Shown: positions 1 through 8,818, counted from the first letter of the stretch. The stretch is 64,000 bases of DNA from an uncultured Alphaproteobacteria bacterium (GCA_944389385.1 CALXMC010000002.1:62001-126000), one strand, 5' to 3'. The notes: a model not told the origin generated them from the letters alone. A program made the numbers and translations.

Positions 1-125
1 CATCTGGTACGTTATGATTGATTTTGCGGGGTCTGGGGTGAACGCTGCCAATCCCCGCACATAACTGAATCAGGTACAGAAAAATATTTGGGTTTTACCC
101 TAACTTGAAATAAAGGACAGATAAA
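1..125. other. Upstream edge of window, no assignable gene
   Basis: One frame enters the window and stops at a TGA at 19-21; another runs to a TAA near 62. Both are too short to identify. In many bacteria rpsR precedes rplI, but the few residues visible do not match an S18 C terminus well enough to say so. The last part holds the rplI ribosome binding site (AAAGGAC, about 8 nt before the ATG). Confidence 0.3.
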
Positions 126-737
126 ATGAAAATTATTTTAACAGAAAAAATTACAAAATTGGGCAACATCGGCGATACTGTCGAGGTTAAAACAGGTTTC
201 GCACGCAATTATTTGTTGCCATTGGGCAAGGCTATGCGTTGGTCGCGTGAAAATGTGGCTTTGTTCGAAGCGAAAAAGGCTGAATTGCAGGCGCGTCAGG
301 ATGCCGCACGTAAATCTGCCGAGGCCAATGTGGATGCGGTTAAAAATGCAAAATTGTATATGATTCGTCAGGCCGGTGATACAGGTCAATTGTATGGTTC
401 TGTTTCTACGCGCGATATTGCGCGCACATTGCGCGAGATTGCAAATGTTGCAGTTGAATCAGCCCAGGTTATGTTGGGCGCGCCGATTAAATCAGTTGGT
501 GTGTTCGATACGCAAATTGCTTTGCATCCGGATGTTATCGTTCCGGTCAAAGTATATGTGGCACAAACCCAAGATGAAATCGAGGCTCTGGTTGCGGGTA
601 AAGTTCTGACGTTCGGTAATACAAAGACCGAAGAAGAGGAATCCGAGAATGCAGCGGAATCCGCAGATGAACAACCGGCTGAACAACAGCCAACAGAAGA
701 AGCGCCGGTCGAAGAAAAAGCGGCAGACGCAGAATAA
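126..737 (+). CDS. rplI: Ribosomal protein bL9 with acidic C-terminal tail
   Basis: Large-subunit ribosomal protein bL9, which binds 23S rRNA near the L1 stalk. Residues 1-50 (start MKIILTEKITKLGNIGDTVE, with the NYLLP segment near residue 29) are the canonical N-terminal domain. A long helix to about residue 80 and the C-terminal domain to about 160 follow. The protein has 203 residues, whereas E. coli bL9 has 149; the extra ~40 residues are rich in Glu, Ala and Pro. Acidic extensions are known on some alphaproteobacterial ribosomal proteins, but their role is unclear. The ATG has a good Shine-Dalgarno and the gene ends at a strong intrinsic terminator. Confidence 0.97.
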   Translation: MKIILTEKITKLGNIGDTVEVKTGFARNYLLPLGKAMRWSRENVALFEAKKAELQARQDAARKSAEANVDAVKNAKLYMIRQAGDTGQLYGSVSTRDIARTLREIANVAVESAQVMLGAPIKSVGVFDTQIALHPDVIVPVKVYVAQTQDEIEALVAGKVLTFGNTKTEEEESENAAESADEQPAEQQPTEEAPVEEKAADAE

Positions 738-766
738 AAAAATCGCCCATCTGGGCGATTTTTTAT
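736..766 (+). terminator. Intrinsic terminator after rplI
   Basis: The hairpin AATCGCCC-at-CTGGGCGATT is followed by a T-run at 759-764. It directly follows the rplI stop codon and precedes recO. Confidence 0.9.
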
Positions 767-804
767 TAAATTTTTTATCGGGCTTGTTATATAATGGGCG
801 CGAA

Positions 805-1458
805 ATGAAGTTGGATTCTGTTGGTGTTTTAATAAATTTGCGTCCCTTTGGTGAACGGGATTGTGTCGCACATGTTTTTACCCGTGATTTCGGTGTAATG
901 TGTGGTGTTATGCGCGGGGCCCAGGTCGCACGAAAAAACAGACCGTTAATTGGACAAATTGGCGATGTTTCATGGAATGCGCGACTGGATTCACAGTTGG
1001 GTGCGTTTCATTGGGAGTCTGAAAAAAATTTGGCTGCACCGTTGATGATGCGGCATGAGACATTATCATATATGAATGCGACATTCGCTTTGGTTGATGC
1101 TTTGTTGCCAGAACGAGAACAGTTTTGTACGTTATATAACGAAACAATCGAACTGATGCGCGAGTTAAACGGAAATAACCCAAAACAGGCGTATTTGGTG
1201 TGGGAAATTTCGCTTTTGCGTGAATTGGGATATGCGCTGAATTTAACGGCTTGTTCAGGATGTGGAACTTGCGAAAATTTAATGTATTTATCGCCGCGGA
1301 CTGGGCGGGCGGTATGTGAAAAATGTGCCGCGCCGTATATCGAAAAATTGTATAAATTGCCGTTGGATTTAAGTGTTACTGGGGCGTTTTTGGAACGGGC
1401 TTGCGCGGCCCAAGGTGTTGATTTGCCGTGCGCACGAAAAAAGTTGAAAATCTGGTAA
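805..1458 (+). CDS. recO: DNA repair protein RecO
   Basis: RecO loads RecA on SSB-coated gaps together with RecR. The 217-residue protein opens with MKLDSVGVLINLRPFGERD, the typical OB-fold start of RecO. A helical middle follows, then a zinc-finger-like segment near residues 150-175 (CSGCG, then CEKC). The frame is open further upstream, but that part overlaps the rplI end and terminator, so the ATG at 805 is chosen. It follows a GGGCGCGAA stretch with only a weak ribosome site. No recR is visible in the window. Confidence 0.9.
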   Translation: MKLDSVGVLINLRPFGERDCVAHVFTRDFGVMCGVMRGAQVARKNRPLIGQIGDVSWNARLDSQLGAFHWESEKNLAAPLMMRHETLSYMNATFALVDALLPEREQFCTLYNETIELMRELNGNNPKQAYLVWEISLLRELGYALNLTACSGCGTCENLMYLSPRTGRAVCEKCAAPYIEKLYKLPLDLSVTGAFLERACAAQGVDLPCARKKLKIW

Positions 1459-1466
1459 ATATTCCC

Positions 1467-1495
1467 TTGCACAATAATTTTTTTTTCAGTATGGT
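1467..1495 (+). promoter_or_regulatory. Sigma70-type promoter for the DsbA-like gene
   Basis: TTGCAC at 1467-1472 and TATGGT at 1490-1495 are separated by 17 nt, just after recO and about 32 nt before the next start codon. Confidence 0.55.
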
Positions 1496-1527
1496 GGGGT
1501 TGTTCAACAGAATAAAAGGAGAAAATT

Positions 1528-2361
1528 ATGACTTGGACAATCTTGATTCTGGTCGTTGGTATCCTGTTGTTCTTGTTTGGTGGCTTGATGTTACCCAAGG
1601 GCGACGAGAAAAAACCTTCTGCTGGAAAAATCGTTGCAAAAAAATGTATTTCTTTGATTGCAATCATCTTGATTTCGGGCAGTATGTGCCGTCTGTACAT
1701 GCCGTATTACTTGACTGCGGTTAATCCTGCTATCGTTCAGGAAATGATTACCAGTATGCAGGAACAGCAGCAGGCTGAAAAGAATAAACAGATTCGCAAG
1801 TTCGTTCGTGAACAGGGCGATTCTATGATGCGCGATGCACCTGTTTTGGGTAACCGCAAAGATGCCAAGAAAACGATTTATGTTTGGACAGACTTCTCTT
1901 GCCCATACTGCCGTCGTGTTCATGGTGAATTGGATCGTGTAATTGCGGGTCGTGATGACGTTCGCGTGGTTGTTAAAAACTTCTCGATTCATGGACCATT
2001 ATCTGATGCACCGGCCAAGGCTGTGATTGCTGCGAATTTGCAGGATCCTGAAAAAGCCGCGCAGTTGACAGATATGTTGATGACTCGCGAATTTTACACC
2101 CAGGACGATTTGAAAGATCAGTCCAAGATCGGTGAAAAAGTAGAAGCCAATGTTATGAAAATGGCCGCAGAAGTTGGTCTGGATACAGAAAAGTTGGCGG
2201 AAGATATGAAAGGCGATGTTGTCGCACGTGAATTAAGAAATGTTCGTGATTTGGCACAACGTTTCGAAATTTCTGGTACGCCGTTCTTGATTATCGGTGA
2301 TCAGGCATTCCCAGGTGCCATCCCGGCAGATCAAATCGAATCGGCATTGGATGCTGAATAA
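1528..2361 (+). CDS. Membrane-anchored DsbA-family thiol oxidoreductase
   Basis: Disulfide oxidoreductase of the DsbA/Com1-like thioredoxin family, predicted to act in the periplasm on a membrane anchor. Two hydrophobic segments (about residues 4-21 and 40-60) precede a charged linker. The thioredoxin fold begins near residue 115. The redox site is CPYC at 125-128 and the cis-proline loop is GTP at 250-252. DsbA homologues usually have one signal peptide; two membrane segments are less usual. The ATG follows AAAAGGAG at ideal spacing. The gene is monocistronic between its own promoter and terminator. Substrates could include the many Cys-rich secreted proteins encoded in this window, which is inference. 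Confidence 0.85.
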   Translation: MTWTILILVVGILLFLFGGLMLPKGDEKKPSAGKIVAKKCISLIAIILISGSMCRLYMPYYLTAVNPAIVQEMITSMQEQQQAEKNKQIRKFVREQGDSMMRDAPVLGNRKDAKKTIYVWTDFSCPYCRRVHGELDRVIAGRDDVRVVVKNFSIHGPLSDAPAKAVIAANLQDPEKAAQLTDMLMTREFYTQDDLKDQSKIGEKVEANVMKMAAEVGLDTEKLAEDMKGDVVARELRNVRDLAQRFEISGTPFLIIGDQAFPGAIPADQIESALDAE

Positions 2362-2390
2362 AAAAATCGCCCGAATGGGCGATTTTTTTT
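2362..2390. terminator. Bidirectional terminator between the DsbA-like gene and ccrM
   Basis: AAAAATCGCCC-gaat-GGGCGATTTTTTTT lies between two convergent genes. A-rich and T-rich flanks allow function on both strands. Confidence 0.88.
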
Positions 2391-2399
2391 GTTTTTTTA

Positions 2400-3500
2400 T
2401 TATGCAACCTTTTTCATATCGCGTTTAACGTCGCGCACATATTTTCTTAATTCGTCAATCGGCACCAATGAACCATCGCGTTTTTCGGCCGACCAATAAT
2501 CCCACCCATTAAAACTGACCGTGTGTTGTAATCTGGCGGCCATAACGTGGATGGATGCTTTGCCATACAGGGTATGTGTTAATTGGCCGTCGTGCGTAAT
2601 CATTACGCGATCGCCGTGTGGACCGACCAATGTTTGACCGACGTATAACAATCCTGCATCCAATAATTCGCGGAATGCAACGCGAATTTCGGCGCGTTTT
2701 GGGGTTTTAACCTCTATATCCGATAAATCGATTGGGGTAACCGCATTTACACGTTCGCGTGCAGCCGCGACGTACGATTCTTCGCGTTCTATGCCGATAA
2801 AGTTGCGTCCCAATTCGCGTGCGGCGGCGGCGGTTGTGCCACTGCCCAAAAATGGATCCAAAATAATATCGCCGGCATTTGTTGATGCCAAAATAACACG
2901 ACGTAATAAATCCAATGGTTTTTGTGTGTTGTGCAGACTTTTACCATCGGCGCCCTTGATACGTTCTTCGCCCAGGCAGATGTTTATATTCCAATCCGAC
3001 CGCATTTGTTTGCCGCCGTTTAATTTTTTCATGGTTTCATAGTTAAACGTATATTTGCCGGTCTTGCGGGGCGTTGCCCATATCAGCGTTTCGTGGGCGT
3101 TTGTAAATCGTGTGCCGCGGAAATTCGGCATAGGATTTGTTTTTACCCATACGATATCGTTTAATATCCAAAAACCCAAATCCTGTAAAATTGCGCCAAC
3201 GCGGAAAATGTTATGATAACTGCCGATTACCCACATGGCGCCGTCTGGTTTTAATACGCGTTTGCATTCAGTCAGCCATGCGCGTGTGAAATCATCGTAC
3301 GCCGCCGGACTGTCGAATGCGTCCCATGCGTCGCGAACGGCGCGGGCCGCAGTTTGATCTTCGGGGCGGTACAAAGTTTTTGCACCCAATTGCAGATTAT
3401 ATGGCGCGTCGGCAAACACCGCGTCCACGGATGCGTCCGGGATGTTACGCATGACTTCAACACAGTCGCCGGTTAAAATCTGATTCAGGTATTTTTCCAT
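2400..3500 (-). CDS. ccrM: CcrM-type adenine DNA methyltransferase (GANTC)
   Basis: Cell-cycle-regulated N6-adenine methyltransferase that modifies GANTC in Alphaproteobacteria. Segments match Caulobacter CcrM closely, for example WVIGSYHNIFRVG, GFWILNDIVW, NPMPNFRGTRF, SDWNI and EERIKGADG. The SAM motif DPFLGSGTT lies near residue 220. The C-terminal ~85 residues form the CcrM-specific domain ending in a Trp-rich NGWDYW segment. The catalytic motif IV reads DAPY at residues 31-34 rather than DPPY. The start at 3500 fits the family N terminus; an in-frame ATG at 3536 would add 12 residues. Family knowledge predicts control by CtrA and GcrA; I see no clear site. Confidence 0.95.
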   Translation of the reverse strand: MEKYLNQILTGDCVEVMRNIPDASVDAVFADAPYNLQLGAKTLYRPEDQTAARAVRDAWDAFDSPAAYDDFTRAWLTECKRVLKPDGAMWVIGSYHNIFRVGAILQDLGFWILNDIVWVKTNPMPNFRGTRFTNAHETLIWATPRKTGKYTFNYETMKKLNGGKQMRSDWNINICLGEERIKGADGKSLHNTQKPLDLLRRVILASTNAGDIILDPFLGSGTTAAAARELGRNFIGIEREESYVAAARERVNAVTPIDLSDIEVKTPKRAEIRVAFRELLDAGLLYVGQTLVGPHGDRVMITHDGQLTHTLYGKASIHVMAARLQHTVSFNGWDYWSAEKRDGSLVPIDELRKYVRDVKRDMKKVA

Positions 3501-3663
3501 CTCTCTCGGGTTTCGTCTTGTATTCCATTTTATCATATTTTAGGGTCGTAAAAAAGCCGGGCAGGGTGGGACGGGGTAAAATAAAGTTCTTGATTTTTAT
3601 AAAAAATGCGTTTTTTGCCCGGATTTGTGGCAATTAAATTCTGCTTTACAGGTGGGGATTTGA

Positions 3664-4182
3664 TTGCTACCGTATATGGGTATGAGATGTCCATATTGTA
3701 ATTCAACCGACAGCCGGGTGACTGATTCACGCCCAGATACCGAAGACGCAATTATTCGGCGTCGTCGTGTATGCAACCAATGTGGCGCGAAATTTACAAC
3801 CGTTGAACGCGTGCAGATGCGCGATTTAATGGTGCGTAAAAACAGCGGAAAGTTGGAGCCCTTTGATCGCGAAAAATTGCGCCGCAGTATTAAATTGGCG
3901 TGCCGTAATCGCGATGTCGGGGACGAGCAAATTGAAAAACTGGTAACGTCGATACATCGGCGTTTGGAAACAGAAACCGCCGACGATACGGTGACAAGTG
4001 TCGCCGTCGGTCAGATGGTGTCAGATTCTTTGTTGAATCTGGATCCGATTGCGTTTGTGCGTTTTGTATCTGTGTATCGTAAATTTTCGCGCATTTCGGA
4101 TTTCAAAAAAATCATAGAACAAATACCCGAGGCGGACGAGGGCGCTGCGGTTTGCCAGTTGCCGAAAACAACTTTGTTCTGA
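3664..4182 (+). CDS. nrdR: Transcriptional repressor NrdR
   Basis: NrdR represses ribonucleotide reductase genes in response to ATP and dATP. The zinc ribbon begins MRCPYC and its second pair is CNQC. An ATP-cone domain follows from about residue 55 (VRKNSGKLEPFDREKL). The TTG at 3664 has a well-placed GGTGGGG, while the family start MRCPYC corresponds to the ATG at 3682, so the true start may be six codons later. The last ~20 residues are poorly conserved. The gene ends 15 nt before the lytic transglycosylase gene and may be co-transcribed with it. Confidence 0.93.
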   Translation: MLPYMGMRCPYCNSTDSRVTDSRPDTEDAIIRRRRVCNQCGAKFTTVERVQMRDLMVRKNSGKLEPFDREKLRRSIKLACRNRDVGDEQIEKLVTSIHRRLETETADDTVTSVAVGQMVSDSLLNLDPIAFVRFVSVYRKFSRISDFKKIIEQIPEADEGAAVCQLPKTTLF

Positions 4183-4197
4183 CGCAGATAAAAAATC

Positions 4198-5928
4198 ATG
4201 AAAAAAATATTCACTTTTTTAATAGCAATATTCTTGCCGTTTGCGGCGGTGGCGTCTGATTTGCCGGATATAGATGTGTTGTCTGATGCCGACGCCAGTT
4301 TATATACACAAATATTTATGTTGCAGCGCGAAGAAGAAATCAGCGCAGCCCAGAAATTACAAAAACAATTAAACGACCCACTGCTGATAAACGAAGTTTT
4401 ATATCAGCGTTTCTTTTCAAAAACTTATCGTACCCGTGGCCGGGAAATCGTCGATTGGATGAATAAATACTATGATATGCCCGGGGCGGAACGCATGGTT
4501 AAATTGGCCAAAATAAAGCAGGCCAATGTGCGCAAAGCATACATCCCACGCAGTATCAGTGGGGGCGTGTCAATTGAAACGCCCCAGTCCGAGACATGGA
4601 CCGAAAAAAAATACACTGGCGATACCAATACCAAAATCAACAAATTCAAACGAGCAATTCGCAGTGGTGCAACCAAAACAGCGCGTTTAATATTGGAAGA
4701 TTCATCGTTCAAACATAAATTAACCGAATCGGATTATGGACGTTTGGCGGGACGTTTGTCGTTCATATATTATACAAATGGTGAATTTGAATTGGCCAAA
4801 AAATGGGGATTTGTGGCGTCTGATGCGAAATCTGAATATGGTTTATGGGCAATGGGGTTGCTGTATTTCAAAGAAGAAAAATTTGATGAAAGTGAAAAAT
4901 ATTTCAGCGCAATATTGGATTTGCCCCAGATAAATAATGCGCGCAAGACCGAGGCTGCTTTTTGGGCGGGCCGGGCGGCCGATTCGAATGGCCGACGCAG
5001 TGCTGCAAAAAAATATTGGAAAATTGCGGCTGCACATCCCATGGCTTTTTATGGGGCTTTGTCGTCCGTCATGTTGGGGCGTACACCACGATATGAATTT
5101 TTTGAACAAGATTGTACAGATGAAGATGTGGATACTTTGCGTGAGACAAAGTATGGGAAAATTGCGCTGGGGCTGTTGCAGGTCGGACAAAAGGACAGGG
5201 CGGAATTGTATTTGAAATATATGATTACGTCCAAAGTAACCGATCGCACTTTGCATGCGATAAATTCAATCGCGACTGCATACGGTTTGCCGCGTGTGTC
5301 CATCCAGGCGTCCAGTTTAATCCAAGATCGTGGAATTTTAGAGATAGATGACAATATTATTTATTCTGCACAATATCCTTTGCCGGATTGGGAGCCTATG
5401 GGTGGTTGGTCGATTGACCGTGCATTGTTGTTGGCGATTACAAAGCAAGAATCTGGGTTCCGGGCAAATGCTAAATCAGGGGCGGGGGCAAATGGGGTAA
5501 TGCAGATTATGCCCAGTACCGCCAAACGCGTCGCGCGTGAAAACAAGGTTGATATGTCGGATATAGATATGTTGAATCCTGAACATAATATGTTTTTGGG
5601 ACAACAATACATCGTCGATTTGTTGGCGCATCCAAATATTAACAATAATATTATAAAAATGTTGGCGGCGTATAATGCAGGAATGGGCAATTTGGTTCAA
5701 TTTGAAAAGATGTTTCAAACTTATGACCCGTTGTTGTATATCGAAAGTTTTCCTGCGTATGAAACGCGTGCATATATCAAACGCGTGATGGCCAATATGT
5801 GGCTGTATCGGGCGCGATTGGATCAGCCACTTACGACTATGCGTGATTTGGCGGATGGAGAATGGCCGCTGTATAACAGTGAAGACGAATATGTCCAACA
5901 ACAAATTGCCAATCGTATGGCGATTTAG
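4198..5928 (+). CDS. Soluble lytic murein transglycosylase (Slt70-like)
   Basis: Periplasmic enzyme that cleaves peptidoglycan glycan strands. A signal peptide (MKKIFTFLIAIFLPFAAVAS) is followed by an alpha-helical solenoid to about residue 390. The C-terminal SLT domain carries ITKQESGF with catalytic Glu418, then GVMQIMPSTAK and LAAYNAGMGN. The domain order and 576-residue length fit the Slt70 type. It follows nrdR by 15 nt with no terminator between. Confidence 0.92.
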   Translation: MKKIFTFLIAIFLPFAAVASDLPDIDVLSDADASLYTQIFMLQREEEISAAQKLQKQLNDPLLINEVLYQRFFSKTYRTRGREIVDWMNKYYDMPGAERMVKLAKIKQANVRKAYIPRSISGGVSIETPQSETWTEKKYTGDTNTKINKFKRAIRSGATKTARLILEDSSFKHKLTESDYGRLAGRLSFIYYTNGEFELAKKWGFVASDAKSEYGLWAMGLLYFKEEKFDESEKYFSAILDLPQINNARKTEAAFWAGRAADSNGRRSAAKKYWKIAAAHPMAFYGALSSVMLGRTPRYEFFEQDCTDEDVDTLRETKYGKIALGLLQVGQKDRAELYLKYMITSKVTDRTLHAINSIATAYGLPRVSIQASSLIQDRGILEIDDNIIYSAQYPLPDWEPMGGWSIDRALLLAITKQESGFRANAKSGAGANGVMQIMPSTAKRVARENKVDMSDIDMLNPEHNMFLGQQYIVDLLAHPNINNNIIKMLAAYNAGMGNLVQFEKMFQTYDPLLYIESFPAYETRAYIKRVMANMWLYRARLDQPLTTMRDLADGEWPLYNSEDEYVQQQIANRMAI

Positions 5929-5941
5929 TGTCAAATAATAT

Positions 5942-6313
5942 TTATGAATTATCCAGCTGCCATTCTGTTAATTCTGGAATAATCGCAGATTTTTCTGTGT
6001 TATCCAAAATGACAGAGTTTTGAATTTTATCTATCAATTTCAGCATATCTGCATATTTTAACTTGCCAACTTTTCTAATAATTTTATTTGTTGGAATTTT
6101 GTATACAGCAGAACAGCACACGAATCTGTCTTGACCTTTTAAAAAATCATAATCTGCGGCAGAAATCATAAAATCATCATACATTGTGCGATGTTGTGTG
6201 TTGATAACAAAAAATTTATTTTGGCTTGCTGCGATACATACACAATGTTTCGTGTCCCGATGTTCTATCTGGCCTCCTACGTCCATAATAAAAATATCGG
6301 CGATTTCTAACAT
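5942..6313 (-). CDS. Putative toxin paired with a Panacea antitoxin (MazF/PemK-like)
   Basis: A 123-residue protein whose ATG overlaps the stop of the upstream Panacea-domain gene (TAATG), as in translationally coupled toxin-antitoxin pairs. The alternating hydrophobic strands, a central GQDRFVCCSAVYKI stretch, and the ending with VGKLKYADMLKLIDKIQNS recall the SH3-like barrel and C-terminal helix of MazF/PemK toxins. The usual RP(V/A) strand motif is replaced by KHCVCIAAS. The fold call is tentative. The gene pair is AT-richer than its neighbours, which suggests acquisition. Confidence 0.55.
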   Translation of the reverse strand: MLEIADIFIMDVGGQIEHRDTKHCVCIAASQNKFFVINTQHRTMYDDFMISAADYDFLKGQDRFVCCSAVYKIPTNKIIRKVGKLKYADMLKLIDKIQNSVILDNTEKSAIIPELTEWQLDNS

Positions 6314-6822
6314 TACAATACCATATCTTTTGCCAATATCGCCAAATCTTCACGCAGCCAATCTTCTTCTATCATATCTTCAAAAGGGATTGGCGCGCAT
6401 TCGTTGTCGCCACGTTTGGCATAATTTTTTTCCCATGCGGGTTCTTTATGATTCTTTTTCATAACTGCGCTGAAAGACAGCCCCGCATATTCATTCAAAC
6501 CATGCTTTAATGCTAAAATATCTGACGCAGATAAATAATCCAATACAGGGTCGCGCTCTGCTATTAATGAATTACCATCTTTATAAAATCCAAGCCCTTG
6601 TTTTTTTAATTTAACAGCATCATATAGCCAACTGGGCACAGTTCCGAATTCCATGGCCATATACTTGTCACCTGTAATAGGGCGTCCGTATGTATTCAAA
6701 TGATATTTTTCCGCATCAAACAATATTTTCCAAATATTATACATATTGGATTCGCCGTTTTTGATAATCCAAATAACGGCTTCTATCGCTTTTTGTGGAT
6801 TTTTATTAAATACAATTGGCAT
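6313..6822 (-). CDS. Panacea-domain antitoxin (SocA-like, DUF4065)
   Basis: The 169-residue protein contains the Panacea/SocA-like signature, a run close to WKILFDAEKYHLNTYGRPIT followed by GDKYMAMEFGTVPSWLYD. Panacea proteins neutralise many unrelated toxins encoded beside them, so the adjacent gene is the likely toxin. The frame is open to 6870, but the ATG at 6870 overlaps the promoter -10 box. The ATG at 6822 has GGTGAT at good spacing and is chosen. No phage genes flank the pair. Confidence 0.75.
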   Translation of the reverse strand: MPIVFNKNPQKAIEAVIWIIKNGESNMYNIWKILFDAEKYHLNTYGRPITGDKYMAMEFGTVPSWLYDAVKLKKQGLGFYKDGNSLIAERDPVLDYLSASDILALKHGLNEYAGLSFSAVMKKNHKEPAWEKNYAKRGDNECAPIPFEDMIEEDWLREDLAILAKDMVL

Positions 6823-6868
6823 TTTATCACCAGCAGTTTTTAGAGTTTTATATCCCTTACTCGCCCCC

Positions 6869-6897
6869 ATTATACCATAATCTGTACAAAAAGTCCA
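6869..6897 (-). promoter_or_regulatory. Promoter of the Panacea toxin-antitoxin operon
   Basis: On the minus strand, TGGACT (6892-6897) and a consensus TATAAT (6869-6874) are 17 nt apart. Transcription would start near 6862, supporting the start codon at 6822. Confidence 0.7.
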
Positions 6898-7044
6898 TTG
6901 ATTTTACAAAAAATATTTTTTGTCAGAAACTTTTGTATTTATTTTTATACCGTTTTGATTAGAATAACGGCAGAGATACATCATATTATTTAATTTCTTG
7001 GGGATGTATATAAATAAAAATACAAGTTGGTGGATTTTATCACT

Positions 7045-7671
7045 ATGAAAACAATGCCCACATTTGATATTGAAAACGGGACTGGATTTGACATGGTCGC
7101 CGGTGTGGACGAGGCCGGTCGTGGCCCGCTGTGCGGGCCCGTGGTTGCGGCGGCAGTTATTTTTCCGCGACGCGATATTGACATTCCTGTTGTAATTCGC
7201 GATTCCAAGCAAATGACTGCGCATGCGCGCGCGGTGGCGTACGATTGGATAACGCAAAATACAATTTGGGCGGTGGCACAATGCAGCCCGGCCGAGATAG
7301 ACGAATTAAACATTTTACATGCGTCTTTGTTGGCGATGTCGCGTGCAGTTGAAAAATTAAGTTGCGCACCCCAGTTTTGCTTGATTGACGGGAACAAGTT
7401 GCCGCCGAATTTGATTGGCACGGCCGTGGTTCGTGGGGATGCAAAATCATTGTCTATTGCGGCTGCGTCCATTATTGCAAAGCAAACACGTGATAAAATT
7501 ATGGATGATTTGGCGGCGATGTATCCGATGTATGCGTGGAATAAAAATGCGGGATATCCGACGGCTGAACATTTGCGCGCAATTGAAAAATATGGTATAA
7601 ACGAGCATTATCGTAAAAGTTACAAACCAGTCAAGGAAAGGATAAATAAAGATGAATTTACGCACGATTGA
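7045..7671 (+). CDS. rnhB: Ribonuclease HII
   Basis: Cleaves the RNA strand of RNA-DNA hybrids and starts removal of ribonucleotides embedded in DNA. The 208-residue protein has the catalytic DEAGRG motif near residue 24, the DSKQMT motif, the LIDGN segment and AAASIIAK near the C-terminal third. The ATG at 7045 follows a GGTGG; a TTG at 7027 is also possible. Its end overlaps the start of pgk by 20 nt, suggesting translational coupling. A ribonucleotide-repair enzyme is of note because PolA here has an altered ribose-discrimination residue. Confidence 0.95.
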   Translation: MKTMPTFDIENGTGFDMVAGVDEAGRGPLCGPVVAAAVIFPRRDIDIPVVIRDSKQMTAHARAVAYDWITQNTIWAVAQCSPAEIDELNILHASLLAMSRAVEKLSCAPQFCLIDGNKLPPNLIGTAVVRGDAKSLSIAAASIIAKQTRDKIMDDLAAMYPMYAWNKNAGYPTAEHLRAIEKYGINEHYRKSYKPVKERINKDEFTHD

Positions 7672-8818
7672 AAATCTGGATGTACGCGGGAAATATGTTT
7701 TACTGCGTGATGATTTTAATGTTCAAATTGTGGATGGGCATATTACAGACGTGTTCAGAATTGAACAAAGTATGCCGACGATTAACGCACTGCGGGCGGG
7801 TGGGGCACGTATTGCGATTTGTGCGCATCTGGGGCGGCCAAAAGGTGCGCGTAATATGGAATACAGCCTGGCACCGATTGCAGAATATATGAAAATTCCA
7901 CTGGTTGCAGATTGTTTGGACAAAGATTTTATGAAAAACATGCGTGATGGTGATGTGGTTTTGTTGGAAAATGTGCGCTTTTATCCGGGTGAAGAAAAAA
8001 ACGACCCCGATTTTTCGCGCAGTTTGGCCGATGGATTTGATGTTTTTGTAAATGATGCGTTTGCGGTTTCGCATCGCGCGCATGCCAGTACCGTTGGTGT
8101 TGCCAAAATTTTGCCGTCCTATGCGGGGTTGTTGTTGGCGTCTGAAATTGAAAATTTAACCAACGTCATGGAAAATCCCGCGCGTCCTTTGTTGGCAATT
8201 GTCGGCGGCAGCAAAGTTTCCACAAAAATCGGTGTGCTGCGCGCGTTGGCGAAATTGGCAGATACGCTGATTATTGGGGGCGCGTTGGGGACTACGTTTA
8301 ATTATGCGACTGGTGGGCGCGTTGGAAATTCGTTGTACGAGCCCGACCAAAAGCAAAATGCGCTGGATATTTTGGAATATGCCAAGCAAAATAATTGCAG
8401 GGTGTTGTTGCCGCTGGACAAAGGCGTGGCCAAAGAATTTACAGCCGCCGCCGCGCGTACAAACAAAGATTTTACCGAGATTATGGACGACGATGTGATT
8501 ATTGACGCAGGCGTTGCGACGACTGAACGGGATGTGTCCGAAATTCGTGATGCTGCGACCGTTATATGGAATGGAACGGTTGGAATGGCTGAATGGCAAC
8601 CGACTTGGTCATACGGTTCGTTTGCAATTGCGCAGGCAATCGCCGAACAAACGCGTGCCGGTAAATTGGTAAGTGTTGTTGGTGGTGGCGATACAGTTGC
8701 CGCTTTGCAGGCATGTGGTGTCAAAGACGATATTACGTATGTTTCCACCGGTGGCGGCGCATTTTTGGAATTTATCGAGGGACTTGATTTGCCGGGTATT
8801 GCCGTTTTACGCGGGTAA
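7652..8818 (+). CDS. pgk: Phosphoglycerate kinase
   Basis: Transfers phosphate between 1,3-bisphosphoglycerate and ADP in glycolysis. Recognisable segments are LLRDDFNVQ near the N terminus, the substrate-loop CAHLGRPKG, LLENVRFYPGEE, VNDAFAVSHRAHAST, the nucleotide-site GGSKVSTK and the C-terminal VVGGGDTVAA with STGGGAFLE. At 388 residues it is of normal bacterial length. The start overlaps rnhB by 20 nt and has AAGGA upstream, so it is read from the same transcript. No intrinsic terminator is evident after it. Confidence 0.97.
   Translation: MNLRTIENLDVRGKYVLLRDDFNVQIVDGHITDVFRIEQSMPTINALRAGGARIAICAHLGRPKGARNMEYSLAPIAEYMKIPLVADCLDKDFMKNMRDGDVVLLENVRFYPGEEKNDPDFSRSLADGFDVFVNDAFAVSHRAHASTVGVAKILPSYAGLLLASEIENLTNVMENPARPLLAIVGGSKVSTKIGVLRALAKLADTLIIGGALGTTFNYATGGRVGNSLYEPDQKQNALDILEYAKQNNCRVLLPLDKGVAKEFTAAAARTNKDFTEIMDDDVIIDAGVATTERDVSEIRDAATVIWNGTVGMAEWQPTWSYGSFAIAQAIAEQTRAGKLVSVVGGGDTVAALQACGVKDDITYVSTGGGAFLEFIEGLDLPGIAVLRG

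Noticed and set aside
1..21. C terminus of rpsR
   Set aside because: Six residues before a stop do not allow recognition, and they do not resemble the usual S18 ending.
1008..1700. Long antisense reading frame over recO and similar frames opposite clpX, pgk, polA and the macroglobulin
   Set aside because: They lie opposite well-supported genes, lack ribosome sites and show no family signal; they reflect codon bias.
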